From: Cyprinodon diabolis | Lineage: Eukaryota; Chordata; Actinopteri; Cyprinodontiformes; Cyprinodontidae | Assembly (NCBI GenBank): GCA_030533445.1 | Contig: CM060066.1 | Location: forward strand, 31,899,235 to 31,963,234 | Direction: 5' to 3' | DNA: 64,000 nucleotides | Shown: one piece after another, positions 24,202 to 36,539 of the stretch | Layout of the letters: each line of letters begins with the position of its first letter | How positions within the stretch are numbered: position 1 is the first letter of the stretch | Position numbers and translations under genes: made by a program | Notes under the pieces: generated by a model | Databases searched by the model: none | What the model saw: the letters and a program-made list of their open reading frames with translations, nothing else | What the model was told of the DNA's origin: nothing

Positions 24202-24766
24202 GTGCTGTCACACCTTGACGATTTATTCAGCTTATGCAGACGTACAAAAATTTGGCAAAAACGCTGGCGTACGTTGGATAAGGTATGGGTACGTTTTGTA
24301 TAAGTTATGAGCACAGTGAAGCATGCTGAAGCATGTTGACATAGTACGTGAAGAAATTTTGAGCATGCTCAAAATAATGTATGCCCGTGTATGCTCAAAC
24401 GTGGGCCATAAGTTACTTACTGGTAAGTTATGTGATTTTGTTGTTAGCAGCTAGGTTAATACTGCAACTGCAGAGTTTATAGAAATCTTCTTATTGTGCT
24501 TTTTCTGCAGGCCTGGCGCATTCAGGCGCATTGCTGCCACCCACAGAATACTGGCTTGTAAAATAACATGGGCATTACACTGCCAATTTTTATGCATAAG
24601 TTAAGTTGTTGTTGGACATAAGTTCTGGACTTATTATCAATACTCTATGTATACGCCTAAAATAAAAATAAAAAAATTACATAGAAAGATCAGCGTATAC
24701 CAACATTTTAGAACATTCTGGGACGTCGAAATACACTGGCTAAATCGTCAAAGCTTGAAAGCGCTA
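24202..24766. mobile_element. Candidate MITE with imperfect terminal inverted repeats
   Basis: The left end GTGCTGTCACACCTTGACGA and the complement of the right end (GCGCTTTCAAGCTTTGACGA at 24763-24744) share the block TTGACGATTTA and flanking bases. Internal TACG/CGTA words are frequent. No clear target duplication was found, so family and limits are uncertain. Confidence 0.45.
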
Positions 24767-26680
24767 TCAGCATGAAGTAAGGAAAAACCTTAAAAGATGT
24801 TGCACTTTAAGAGCTGCATTTATCAAATATCAATACTCCAGCATAGAATCTATTGATTAATTGAAGAATCTGATATGTATATTATCTATACCAAATGTCC
24901 CCAATGTTACCTCCTTTTGGAAGCCAAACACTTTAATCCACAATAAGAGTAGTGCTTTCATTTGCTTCCATTAAATCTATCCAGCCTCACATATACATCC
25001 AGCTATTAACTGTAACTTATAAAATATATTATTCTTACAGCCATCTCATTAAATGGTCTTCCTTAATTTCTTGTAAAGAAAAATAGTCAAACCTTGATGC
25101 ATTTAAGCATCTAAACATGTTGAGACTTTCAAAAGTTCTAATTAAGTGTTAAGAAGGGGTATAAAAGAGGATATTCTTGTGACCTTTGAGGATTGCTGCC
25201 ATGATTGTTGGTGCCATTGTGACACCAACAATCATGACCCACTCTCCTGCATGTTTTAGGTATTTTCCTGCTTCCACACAACGGACCTGAATGAAAATGT
25301 CCCTGTGTTCATGTGCTCACTCAGTGTATTTACTGGATTCCTTTCAGCTTCACATTCTGGTCCCCTTCTTGACTGTTTCTGCTACCGGTAGTCATATTAA
25401 GACTGCTCAAAGCCTGCTTCCTGTTTCCAGGAAGTCAGGAATCAACTAGTCTAGTCAAAGTTTGCTTCCAGTCTGCCAACTGTTATCCAAGCTACTCAAA
25501 GCCTGCCTCCAATCTCATCAGTCACTGTCTGCAGGCAGCCAGTTTAGCCTGTCATCATGTGTTATTCCCTCATCTGCCTCCTCAAGCATGATACCCGTTT
25601 GCCCGCACATAATACAAACTGAATAAACCTTTTAAATGGACTATGGACCTGGTTTTCAAAGATTCCAAATAAGAGGCGCATTTTTTTAGTATGTGCAATA
25701 ATAGACCTGTTGCAAGTGATCGGATTTGATTCAGTCTGTTAAAATAAGCAGATCACGTGTAAACCATAAATGTGCTTTAAGCTTGGTTATATTCTATTGT
25801 TCAATATGTGCAATTGTACATATAATTTTATGATTCTCATAAAAAACTATTACTTGTACTCCATGCATAACCAATGCATTGAGTTCCTTGAAGTGTTCTG
25901 CCCAGCTGTCCATTTAGGCAGGACAAGAGTTTAAAACTAGCTATGCCTATACAACTGTGTGCAGAGGCTAAGGTTGTGGCTGTTGTGCCGGGAGCCAGCG
26001 GCTGCAGCGTACCTGCAATCTTGCTGATGATAATACAACATGGCAGTCCCGAGGGCAGAGTCCATATAGCTTTCTTAGCCTTCTTAGAGTAATTGGTAAC
26101 CTCTGAGCCTGCCCTTCATATAAATGGAGGAAAGGAAGGGCAAAGAAGATGCAAGTCAAGGAGGTACGAGACGGGAAAAGAAACTGTCAAGTCAGACACT
26201 CCAAAGAACAGCGGAAAGAAACCCAAAAAGCAGGAAAAAGGAAAATCAAAAAGACAGGAGCCAAGAGGGAAAGGTTAATCTCTTTATCTATGGAAAGTTT
26301 GAAAGTTCATAGAAAAAAAGCCTGCAATGTAGCTGAGCATTTAATTCATCGAAAATAAATAGAAATACCTAACTATGTTAAGTCCGTTTATAAAGTTTGC
26401 TTCTGAAAAAGAAATTGTTGGAAAGACAAAAAAAAAATAAAAATTTCTTAACAATATGTTGGTACATAAAATTCTTAAATTCACTCCTAGAGCAACACTT
26501 TTAAAGTGTCTTTACTGGTCCACTGCAGAGTTAGTTAAAATAGCATATTTAAAAGTGGTTGTTATTCTCAAAGATTACAGAAAAAATTTGACGCTTAGCA
26601 TAAAAACTCTTTAAGTAGGATTATTGAATCCATGTTGTAAGCTGTTGTAGAGTTTCCATACATTCCAACAAAGCTAAAAA
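24767..26680. other. No recognised gene
   Basis: AT-rich. The overlapping Lys-rich frames at 26093-26358 are short, overlap each other in three frames and have no domain. Confidence 0.5.
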
Positions 26681-26824
26681 ACAAACAACTGGACTTTGTT
26701 TCCCAAGTTTGAAGACGTTTTGCCTCCCATCCAGGAAGCTTTTTAAATTAAAAATGTCAGAATTAGCATTGAGTTCTAAGCATTATTGAATAGCCCAACA
26801 AAGCCTTATTTTGGCTTAGAAAAC

Positions 26825-27883
26825 CAGTGTTGTGCCTGAACGCGTTCATTGAACGAAAGTTCATGAACTCGTTCATATTTTGGGCGAACGTGAACTGAAC
26901 GTACTGTATTACTGCCTGATGAACGTTATTGTGAACTCGTTCATTCTGGTGTCTGTGAACGGCACGCTCTCTCAGTTCAACTCCGTTCAATAGGTTGCCA
27001 GATTTCTATAGAGCCCTCCAGGTTAAACCCCGGCTAAATCACACCATAAACAGGCCTTAATATGTAGCGGGGAAAACACACAATCTGGCAACACCAGCTA
27101 CCAGTGTCGTAGCCTACAGCCGCGTGCGTCATCAAAACAAAATGCAGCGTGGAAGCCACAACAGCATGGAGGCGACCGAGGAGGCAACAAAGCAGCAGTA
27201 TGATCACTTAAAACAGTTTTATGACCAGGTGGTCGGTGAGGATGATGGCAACAATCTTACATTTCTCTGCAAACTTTGCCCACCGGCTTTCAGTAAAAAA
27301 ATCCGCACTTCAGTAACATCCAAATCAAATCTGAAACGGCATATGTACTGAAATGGAATTTCAAATGGAAAAAAATATTAAAATTAAAAAAACATTTGCA
27401 CCTTAAAGACTACTTTCCTGTTTTTCTTTTAATAATTCTTCATTAAAAAGACCATTCAAGCAGCACATTTTTCCTGATGTTTTTGAGAAAATACTGTAGG
27501 GGTGAAAGCTGCAGCTGCTACTAGTGTGAAGTGAATGGACAGCAGCAAAGCGTTAAAGCAACAATGGGGAAATGCTGTCCCCTCAATGCTAATGTAAACC
27601 CTGGTTGGATAAGGATTCAAAACTGGATATGAAGATGAAATCTGATGCACAGTTTCAGTGTTACAACTGATAAAATAATTGTTGTCTGTGGTTCTACAGT
27701 AGGCTATGGTGTAATTGAGCAATACATGAAAAAAAAAATGAACTATGAACTAGTTCATTTTTTGGAACTGTGAACTTAGTTCAAAATTTTGAATTATGAA
27801 CTATGAACTGAACTAGTTCATTTTAAAATGTGTGAACTGAACTTTGAACTAGTTCATGTAGAAAGAGAACTTTCCCAACACTG
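26825..27883 (+). mobile_element. Non-autonomous hAT-type element with perfect 8-bp target duplication
   Basis: Starts CAGTGTTGTG and ends CCCAACACTG, with TAGAAAAC exactly duplicated on both sides (26817-26824 and 27884-27891). Subterminal repeats of GTTCA/TGAAC words fill both ends. Inside, 27124-27351 codes for a remnant with a BED-type zinc-finger look (FLCKLCPPAFSKK ... SKSNLKRHMY), the usual N-terminal module of hAT transposases; the catalytic part is missing. Confidence 0.88.
27124..27351 (+). pseudogene. BED zinc-finger remnant of a hAT transposase
   Basis: A 75-codon frame whose last third has Cys-x2-Cys (CKLC) and a final His (LKRHMY), spaced like a BED-type zinc finger that binds transposon ends. 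The frame stops right after the His, where an autonomous transposase would go on. It lies inside the target-duplicated element 26825-27883, so it is a transposon remnant rather than a host gene. Confidence 0.6.
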
Positions 27884-28099
27884 TAGAAAACATGCAAATT
27901 AAACTGAAAGAACAGGTCTGCCACTTAATAATGGGGAATCGTTGATACTGGTCTATGCCTCTGAAAGGGGAGTCATTGGGGTCATTGTTGGCCTGGCTGA
28001 ACAGGCCGATGTCTTGGTCCCCCACATTTTAAATTGAAAACGCTTCCTGGATGGGAAGAGAAACATCTTCAAACTTGGAAAACAAAGTCCTGGTGTTTG

Positions 28100-29498
28100 T
28101 TTTTTTTTTACTTTTTTGGAACGAACCTGGATGACTGAGAAGCTTCACCAGCAGCTTTCATACAGCTATGCCATTATCTAGCTTAGGCAGTGACCACAGG
28201 CTAGGCAAAATTATTTTCATCACACACTTCATTTACAAGACAACCAGAGTGCTTTACAAAAAAATATTAGAAGCATCAAAGAAAGTGTTAAAATTTCAGT
28301 ATGATATGACTGTACCATGCTCATAGATGTTCAAGGTATGTCTCTGGTTCTCTCAGGTTTGAATATTTTCCTGCTTTCCCAAATGTTAGAGGATCAATTT
28401 GATTTAAATCTTGTATGTTCAGAGGTGTCAAATAATAAGAAACAGATACAGAGCTACTGCACTTATGTAGTTTCTTTTTTTTGTTGGCATTCATTCTTTT
28501 ATTTTCTCATTACATTTAAGTAAAAAAAAAAAGCCTGCTTTCTCAAACTGGCTCAGAAATTTAATACATATAGAATAACATTATCTTAAAGCTGCAACAA
28601 AAAGACAGGAGAAGAGGCTTGGAAACATTAGAGAAGATAAATCAAATTCTGAGATGCAAGACATTCCTAATTTATTTTCCCTTTATCAGGATTTAATTTA
28701 AAAACTTCACAAAATATTGAACGGCGATGAGGTAAGGCCTTAAAATTCCATTGAGAGGGAAATATAGTAATAAAACTTTTCATGAGGTTATGCCTGTAAT
28801 CAGTTAAAGATACATTTGGGGTTCCTTACATGTTTCCTCTCAGTGTTACTCACCGTAGTCAGATTTTTCAAGTGTTTCTTTGCTAAAGGTTCACGTTTGG
28901 ATATTATAAGGGATGTAGACTAATACTACCGCTCTTTAATTCTCAAAATTCTAGCTTTAAAATCAGTTTCATTCCATTCCGTAAAAGTATGCAATAAGAC
29001 TAGACTTTTGATAAATAGGAGACCCCCAAAACTGTTCATTTAAAATTATTAAATATCATGTTACTTTCTCAAGCTAACTGTCATGTTTAAATACCAACAA
29101 TTGTATTTATTTAATAAGCATGATTCTGTGCCTTTATCCATGTAGCAATTCATTACTTCCTCAAAAGGATCTACTATGTCCTATAGAGAGTGAACATTAT
29201 TTGGTTTCAAGTGAATTCATCACTCTGGACTTGTCTTTGTAGGTTTTCTATGCAGTATGAATCCATTTGTCTCCACTGATGGAAAATAATTGCAAAGCAA
29301 ACAAATTATTTCTGCCACATTGAGCAGGCATCTACTCTTGGGGCATAGCAGCTAGATAGCTGCAGGAAAGATAGACCCACACAAGGATGGACATGGAAGA
29401 AAGAAAGCAAAGTAAAAGAGAATGACAGAAAAGGTTCAGAGTAAAGTGGTAAGGTAATTAAAGTTGCATGCTAATGAAAGTAAATCATTCCAACTTTC
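28100..29498. other. No recognised gene
   Basis: AT-rich sequence with short frames only. Confidence 0.5.
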
Positions 29499-29503
29499 AT
29501 TAC

Positions 29504-30267
29504 TGTCATGTTGGGATTCAGGTTTCTAACCCACATGCAGAACACCCAGGAGTCAGAGTAAAGTTTAACAGTTTATTAAAAGGTTTGCACAAGGTTGTTT
29601 CACAGGTTCTGGAATCAATGACAAACACGAGGTTAGATTGACAGATGCTGGAATCAGATCCACGACTGGTCACACAAGGGCTCTCTGCAGAGAGGGACAG
29701 TTAGGTTAGCCAGGCAACTAATGATCAGGTAGCTGAGAGAATGTGCAGATCTGTACCTGTTCAGAGATTCAGGCTGAGCGGCAGAGGGAGGGAACCAGGA
29801 GGGTTTAGAGACTGATCGTTGGCAGAGGGCTTGGGAGCGACAGAACTTAGCTTCAGGCTGTGAGTGTTAAGAGCTTCCTCAAGTTGCTTCTTGAAGGATG
29901 GGAGGCAGATCCAGACAGTTTGATCTTCAGGTTTGTTACTGAGAGCAGGTAGGCAGGTTTCAGTTGAGTAGCTCTTCCAGAGCTCCAGGATCTCAGTCAG
30001 ATTCTTCCTAGGAAGCAGAGAGGACAGAAAACTGGTTAGGTTTAAGTCAGGTTTTCTGGGAGTCAGAGAATCAGGCAGGCTGGTTGGCTCAGGCTTGCTA
30101 ACCGTAACTAGCTTAACACTCTGGCGCTGAAGAGTAGTTCTGCCGCTGCTTATATGCTGCTCCTCCTGATGAGCAAATCAGCCCCAGGTGTGGTAGTCAG
30201 CTTCAGCTCCAGGAGACCTAGGGCGCCCTCTGCTGGAGAAAGGTGGGCAGATCTCCAGATCCCAACA
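29504..30267 (-). repeat. Solo LTR of the Gypsy family, reverse orientation, 764 bp
   Basis: The reverse complement begins TGTTGGGATCTGGAG and ends AACATGACA like the LTRs at 11525 and 16640. ATTAC is duplicated exactly on both sides (29499-29503, 30268-30272). The predicted RNA start block GCCAGAGTGTT is present in reverse complement at about 30114-30124, and the segment missing from the 5' LTR of the full element is present (about 30076-30112). Confidence 0.9.
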
Positions 30268-30679
30268 ATTACACTGGAGAAGCCAGAGACAAGGAAGAGT
30301 GTGACTCCTTGGTGGAAACATAACAGATAAAACTTAGCTTAGGAACACAATGTGAAGACATCTGGAAACATGTTGCATTGGTTAAATGAAATCACATTAT
30401 TTAAATCCCACGTCAACAGTTATGAGATTAATTTATGGTTTGAGAAAAATCTAAGAAAAGACCAAAAGAAATGCTCACTTAAGATTTACAGTACACCAAG
30501 CCTTGTCAATGAGTTTTACTTATGGCGGGAATTCTATAGGTAGTCTTTGAAGATATAAACAATCTTGCATTCTGTGATTTGACTAATTGGCATCAGGTCC
30601 AGTCTACTGCATAAACAAATGCTTTTCCCAATTTACTGCAACATTCTTGCACTATTTTGAAATGTTTGTAAGTGGCACC

Positions 30680-31215
30680 AAGAGGTGGGTAGAGTGCCCA
30701 GAAATTGTACTTAAGTAAAAGGGAGAAGTAGCCTTTGAAGAAATTGCTCAGGTAAGTGTAAAAAAGTATTTGATAAAAACGCTACACAAATACTGAGTAA
30801 CCAATTTACTTTCTACCAATGATTATGATAACAGATTCTATATTTTCTGAGTTATAAAAATTAGAAAATATATACTTACAGTATTTACAATAGCTTCAAA
30901 TACAGCATGCTGTTTACTGTATTGTTACTCAACATCCAAATGACACGGCCACCTCATTAAGCCTTGACCACAAAATAAGAAAGTGTGTCAGTTGTCACAT
31001 ATTTGTTTAAAAAAAGCTTGTGTTTGTGAAGTAACTCATAAATGATGGAGTAGGCAGAAATTATACTTGAGTGTTGAGTTAAGTAAGAGTATTACTTTAT
31101 CATATTTTACTGAAGTAAAAGTACAAAGTACAATGCTGTAAAACTACTAAAATTTGTCTTTTTTTCTTTCAAAAAGTTGCTCAAGTAAATGTAAATAGTT
31201 ACTAAACACCTGGTG
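30680..31215. repeat. AGTA-rich dispersed repeat
   Basis: Text of the kind TACTTAAGTAAAAG and AAGTAAAAGTACAAAGTACA, with the block AGTGCTGTAAAACT recurring near 39052 in a second partial copy (38950-39140). Probably a MITE; ends not defined. Confidence 0.5.
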
Positions 31216-31239
31216 GAACTCTTAAAATTATTGCAGGCG

Positions 31240-32395
31240 TTACTGAAGTGCAACACTTAAGGTCATCTGCGTAGGTGTCACAGTGAATGCAGAAGTCCTT
31301 GAAACCTCGGCAGACACTCTGCTGCACCACTCCCAAATTGTAGGTGACCGCAGACAGCGCCACAGACAGGAGGCCTCTGATTGGTCAAATCTACAGCCGC
31401 TCTACTCATGCATATTTCCTGTTTGGTACCTTACCGGCTTGTTTTGTTTGTATGACCGCCGTTGTGGAAAATTACTTGTGAAGTTGGACCAGCTAGAAGA
31501 GCGAGGTGTGTGAAAACCAGAGATGGCAAAAGTACTCACTTTCCGTACTTGAGTAAAAGTACAGATACTTGTGTTAAAAAATACTCTGGTAAAAGTGGAG
31601 GAACTGATTAAACTTCTTTACTCAAGTAAAAGTAACAAAGTGCAGCCTTGTTAATTTACTTAAAGTATAAAAGTAAAAATAGAAAGCACTTTTTTCATGC
31701 CGTTGCCTACATTTTAAATGGATGTCTGCCAATAGGACTAGATCTCTGTTGTGTTCATTTTCAATCATCTCATCGTCCATACTACTATGCTAACGCCACC
31801 GCCACCAAGCTGCAATGATTTGCCGGGAATGAATACCGCAGAATCTGTCGATTCATCTTGTAGTGGTGCGTCAAATGTAACGTAGATTCCTATCCAATTA
31901 GATTGAATTTGGTATTGATGACGTGAAAAATAATAACGGTTACTCTATTGAAATTATTCAAAACTAAAGTAACGAACCAATTTTTAAAAATGTAAGGAGT
32001 AGAAAGTACAGATATTTGTGTAAAAATGTAAGGAGTAGAAGTAAAAAGTCGCCATAAAAATAAGTAGTAAAGTAAAGTCAAAATATCAGAAAAATCTACT
32101 TGAGTACAGTAACGAAGTATTTGTACTTCGTTACTTCCCATCTCTGGTGAAAACGATGGGACCACCTGGATCCCCACTCTTTTTAGCCCTGATGTCCCTC
32201 CATTGGCGGACAAACTTGCCCACATTTCCTCACCGCCTCGGCTGTATCTAGACTCACAGCTAGTTCGTGATTGTCCCTCTTGCGTTGTAGTGTGGAATAA
32301 CAGACCATGATTCAAAATTCAGCATAAATCAAAAATGTCTCCGACAAGCTCACTGCGACATACTGGTGCTGGAGTATAACCAGCCCTTAAGGCTA
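31240..32395 (-). mobile_element. Second copy of the outer hAT family, minus orientation
   Basis: The reverse complement matches both halves of the element at 51738-53635: GTAGATTTGACCAATCAGAG and GGCGGTCATACAAACAAAAC on one side, and CAGTGAGCTTG plus ACATTTTTGATTTATGCT on the other. A different MITE (31518-32146) interrupts it. Ends are less well kept than in the 51.7-kb copy. The 76-codon frame at 31283-31513 lies wholly in it. Confidence 0.65.
31518..32146. mobile_element. hAT-type MITE with perfect 8-bp target duplication
   Basis: 629 bp, begins CAGAGATGGCAAAAGTACTC and ends TTACTTCCCATCTCTG, flanked by GTGAAAAC on both sides (31510-31517 and 32147-32154). The interior is rich in AAGTA/TACTT words. 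It sits inside an older hAT-family copy. Confidence 0.92.
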
Positions 32396-33086
32396 GCCAA
32401 CAGCACTGGAACATCCTTTGTTTAGCTAATCAGGGCTAAACCGACAGACAAAGAAATCAGAGTATGGTGTGAGGGGAGTATGGAGAAACTCCAAGAGTCT
32501 GACTCTGACTGAGGTTATGCCTGTAGATGCAGCAAACAAGGACTTCCTAAATTAACTAAACTTCTTTGGAAGGTTTGAGGGACTCCAGCAGTGACAGCCA
32601 TTGCACACCAGGGGTAGCAAGCACTCAACCTTGACAGAGCTGAAGTGAGGAAAAATCTGTGGAGAGTTAACCCAAAAAAAGGCTCAAGGCCCCTATAACA
32701 TACCTGAGCGGGTGTACAAGAAGTGTGCAGGGCAGCTGGCTGGTGTCCTCACAGACATATTCAACACCTCGCTGGACCAATCCATACTACCAGCATGCTT
32801 CAAGTCTGCCACCATCTTTATGGTACCAAAAAAGGTCACCTCACTCAATGACTACCGACCTGTCACACTGACTCCCATCATAATGAAGTGCTTTGAAAGG
32901 CTGGTTAAAGTACACATCCTCTCCAGTCTCCCCATACATTCGACCCTTTCCAGTTCGCCTACCGACTAAGCCGCTCCACGGAAAATGCCATCTCCTCTGC
33001 TCTTCACCTGAGCCTAGAACACCTGGAGGAGAAGAACACCCATATGCGGATGCTGTTCTTGGACTTTCAACACCATTATCCCAAAG

Positions 33087-34716
33087 CAGTGGCGCAAAAA
33101 CCGGGTATGCAGCGCATGCAACGCTTATGGGCGCTGCACTCGAGGGGGCGTCAAAAAACCCCTCTAGAAAATAAAATTTTCTAGTTGTCATTTTCTATAT
33201 TTAACAGCATAAAACGATCAATAACAGAGAGACAGCACTGAAGAAAGAAAAGAAAAACAAAACTATCCGGGGCGCAAAACAGAAAAAGGGAGAAGGATAA
33301 AGTTGTTGGCGGGATGAAAAAAAGCCTTTCAATGTGGTTGAAAGACAGTAGGCAAGTCCTGTCAGTGTATCGACAACAGGACAGGAGGGTTGTAAATATT
33401 CAGGTTAGATAAAGCTAGTCTGATACAGAGTCGCCCCATATTTGGCTGTTAAATGTTGCGTCCCCTATATTGAAGCGATAAGGAACGCGATTTGTTCCAT
33501 ATTTCTAGGAATATCTGATACATACGCCTGTAACACACACATATCCACACACTAAGTGTAAGAATGACCGAAATAAAACTTGTGAAATATTAACACAGGA
33601 AAACTAAAATTTCGTCGCCAGTGCCCAGCTATGGTCCAACGCTTAGCTGCAATTTACTGTATTCACTCATATGTACATTTCTTATTATTGATTTTTTTAA
33701 GTAAAGATGAGTTGTACAAGTTTATGTGTGTATCAGACACATTAATCCAGTGTCATTATAGCCCTTAGACTCGGTAACCCATGTTACCAACCTTTTTGGC
33801 AGGGGGACACTGGAGTTTAAATGTTTTATTCAGTATCACTACAGTGGTGTTGTGATGTATCTGATAAGTCAGATCAGATACAGTGTCCACTCAGTAACTG
33901 TTATCCAACAAGAAGATCATTCAAATTTAAATATTAATTTTTATTGTAGTTTGACTGCTGTATCTTTTAACCCTACTTAACATAAAATTTATTTAATTCA
34001 GCTGTGAGGATGGAGAGAAAGAAGAGAAGATGACAGAGGAAGAATCAGGACAGACAGGGGAAAGCAACAGGTTGGTCTAATATTAGGTGGAAGTGAGGGA
34101 ACAGCTACTTAATCCCAATCGATAATGTTTAAACATTGTTTTTAAAAACTGTATTAAGATCTGTAATTTTTACAACTAATTTATAATGCTTTTTGACCAT
34201 ATGACTGTGGAGAACGCCACAGACAAGGGGTGAAGGAGACAGACATGAGGTCGGTGATAGAAGAGACAAGTGAGGACATCAGGTAGGAATAAATACATTA
34301 GGGAGGCAGCAAAAACCTATATACCATAATGGTTTGAATTTCTGATGACCATCTCTCATTGCGTTCTTTTTTGGGAAAATTGGGAGAATGTGGAACAGAG
34401 AGGTGCAGATGAGGGAGAGGAGCATAGAGGTTCAGATGATGAAGACGTAGAGGAGCAGAGGGCTGCAGAGGAGAGTGCTGAGACAAGGCTTTATTCAGAA
34501 GATCCATCTGAATGGCCTTTACCACACAAATGGGGGACATATTTAGGCAGTAGGCTACATGGTTGAAAATGGCCCACCGAAAGTTTCTGATGGCCCATAT
34601 CCAAGAGCAGAGAAGAGTAAGAGGTGTTTTTCCAAAGGATGCTGTTTTCGTTTACTGCCTAATGGAGAGATTATGTGTTTTCGCATCCACCTCAAAAATA
34701 TGTAGTTGCGCCCCTG
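33087..34716 (+). mobile_element. hAT-type element inserted in the LINE
   Basis: Begins CAGTGGCGCA and ends TTGCGCCCCTG. Flanks TCCCAAAG (33079-33086) and TCCTAGAG (34717-34724) agree at six of eight bases, as an aged 8-bp duplication. The part 34360-34680 resembles the TTF-type zinc-finger N-terminus of Ac-like hAT transposases (DPSEWPLP and, after frame changes, RLLPNGEI). The catalytic region is missing. Confidence 0.75.
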
Positions 34717-35488
34717 TCCTAGAGCATATGATATAAAAACTGGAACATCTGGGCTTCAATACAGCCCTCTGCAACTGGCTGTTAGACTTCCTCACAAATA
34801 GACCTCAGTCAGTCTGGGTCGGACAGAACACCTCTGATGTCATCACCCTAAGCACAGTCTCCCCTCAGGGCTGCGTGCTGACTCCCTGCTGTTCACCCTA
34901 ATGAGATACGACTGCATCCTCAGGTTCACCACCAATCACATTGCGAAGTTTGCAGATGACACCATGGTGGTGGGCCTCATCAGAGACAACAACAAGCAGG
35001 ACTACAGAGAGGAGGTGGAGCAGCTGGTGGACTGGTGCAGAGACAACAACCTGATCCTGAATGTGGAGAAAATGAAGGAGATCATCGTTGACGTCAGGAA
35101 AGATTGGCCTAACCATGCTCCACTGCTCATCAACAGCTCAGCTGTAGAGGTGGTCAGCAGCACCTAATTCCTAGGGGTGCACATCACAGACAAACTCATC
35201 TGGACTGTAAATTCCAATTCACTCGTCCAAAGAGTGCAAAAGCACATGTACTTTTGCTTTTGCACTCTTGGAGGATGAGGAGAGCCCACCTGCCCACACC
35301 CATCCTCACGACCTTCTACAGAAGCACCATAGAGAGCGTTGTAGGGGGTGCAGCTCTGCAGATTGGAAAAAGGTGATAAGGGTAGCGAGAACTGCAGAAA
35401 AGATAATCGGAGCTCCTCTTCTCTCCATAAAAGACATTTCATCCCAGTGTTGCGTGTCCCAAGCCTGTAACATTATCAATGACCCCTC

Positions 35489-35572
35489 AATGGAAATGAC
35501 ATGAGAAAAAACAGAATTTCATTTTGTTTACACTCTGTGTATACAAGATGACAATAAAAGTTGTGTAAGTCA
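35489..35572 (+). repeat. Second copy of the LINE 3' tail inside the LINE
   Basis: ATGACATGAG ... ACAATAAAAG repeats the wording of the real tail at 35719-35780 (ATGTCATGAG ... ACAATAAAAA). It sits within text that should be continuous LINE, so it looks like a short 5'-truncated insertion into its own relative. Confidence 0.5.
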
Positions 35573-35790
35573 CAACCCCACCATGGACTGTTCTCTCTGC
35601 TGCCCTCTGGGAAAAGGCTTCGCAGCATTCAATGCAGGTCCAGCAGATTCCGAAAAAGCTTCTTCCCCACAGCCATCAGACAGCCCAATGTTGAAAAAAC
35701 TGCTGTACTTTAAGAAATGGAAATGTCATGAGAGCTGTACAAAATGAAATACACTCCGTGCTTACAAAATTACAATAAAAATGTTTGCTA

Positions 35791-36535
35791 CCCATAAGGA
35801 ATACATAACAAAGAAATACATTAAATGTATTAAGTATATCACAATCAAACGAGAAAAGCTGCAAACACGTAAATAGGGTGAAGTTATGGCACAGACTGCA
35901 TATTAGCTGTTGCCATAGGCGTTTTTAGACAATTTTTGGGAGTGCTGAAGCACCCTTAAATTTAATCATAGCACTCCTAAAATATGGGCTGTTGTTTTTA
36001 TATTATATGCCGTAACTAAACAGTACTTGGATAAGAAAAATATTACATAAAAACTATACATACTCTCCCATTAAAGATGTGAAAAAAATCAGCAAAAATT
36101 CAATGAAAATAGTGCCATCAATTTTAAATTGTGGTTCAACAGAAATATTATTAATAAACAAATAAACAAAAAAACAGGTAAACCACCACAATGGAGCTCC
36201 TAAACTAAAATATTGAGGGAATCAGTGCAATCAGGTGCTTTCTTAAATGTTTAGTCAGATTTCTACTCTTTTTGATGGTTTGTTGGTGAAATGTTCATGA
36301 GCAGACAGATAGCAAGGTGTTCAAACCTGACACCCTTTCCTGACAGCTTTCAACAGATGAAAACCCTATGCCAAATATGGTCCTAGCCCCCCTTCTGTGA
36401 TTAGAACTCTGTCTTGGAAAATCAGAGAATTGGTTTTACAAACTCAAAAGGCAGAGCCTGATACAGGTGGTGGCCCCCCTAACTGCTATTTGTACCAAGT
36501 ACTGTTCATCCATGCCTGATTCACTGGGCACATCC
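35791..36535. other. No recognised gene
   Basis: AT-rich sequence; nothing supported. Confidence 0.5.
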
Positions 36536-36539
36536 ATCC

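Larger units (their letters stand above)
26682..28099. repeat. Element bounded by about 62-bp inverted arms
   Basis: The left arm (26682-26745, includes CCCAAGTTTGAAGACGTTTT) and the right arm (28037-28099) are inverted copies at about 85 percent by eye. The right arm and the text after it (ACCTGGATGACTGAGAAGCT near 28126) belong to a wording common in fish genomes. A hAT-type element has inserted between the arms. Confidence 0.55.
32440..35790 (+). mobile_element. LINE with reverse transcriptase relics, split by a hAT element
   Basis: Coding text runs from about 32690 (a [20 protein letters not shown] stretch, RT N-terminal part) and resumes after a 1.6-kb insertion with the RT catalytic block IAKFADDTMVVGLI at about 34940-34985 and the downstream part to about 35450. 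The 3' end near 35700-35790 has the family's tail ending in ACAATAAAA. Frameshifts and stops abound (for example the TAA at 35165). The family is a CR1/Rex-like or L2-like LINE by its wording; not resolved further. Confidence 0.75.

Noticed and set aside
25190..25240. Palindrome around GATTGTTGGTG...CACCAACAATC as a terminator or regulatory site
   Set aside because: A single short inverted repeat in AT-rich DNA of a eukaryote; no function can be argued.
26093..26358. Lys-rich overlapping frames
   Set aside because: Open in three frames at once, as expected from A/G-rich sequence.
32712..33191. Host gene with RT-like text
   Set aside because: It is the RT part of a LINE broken by a hAT insertion.
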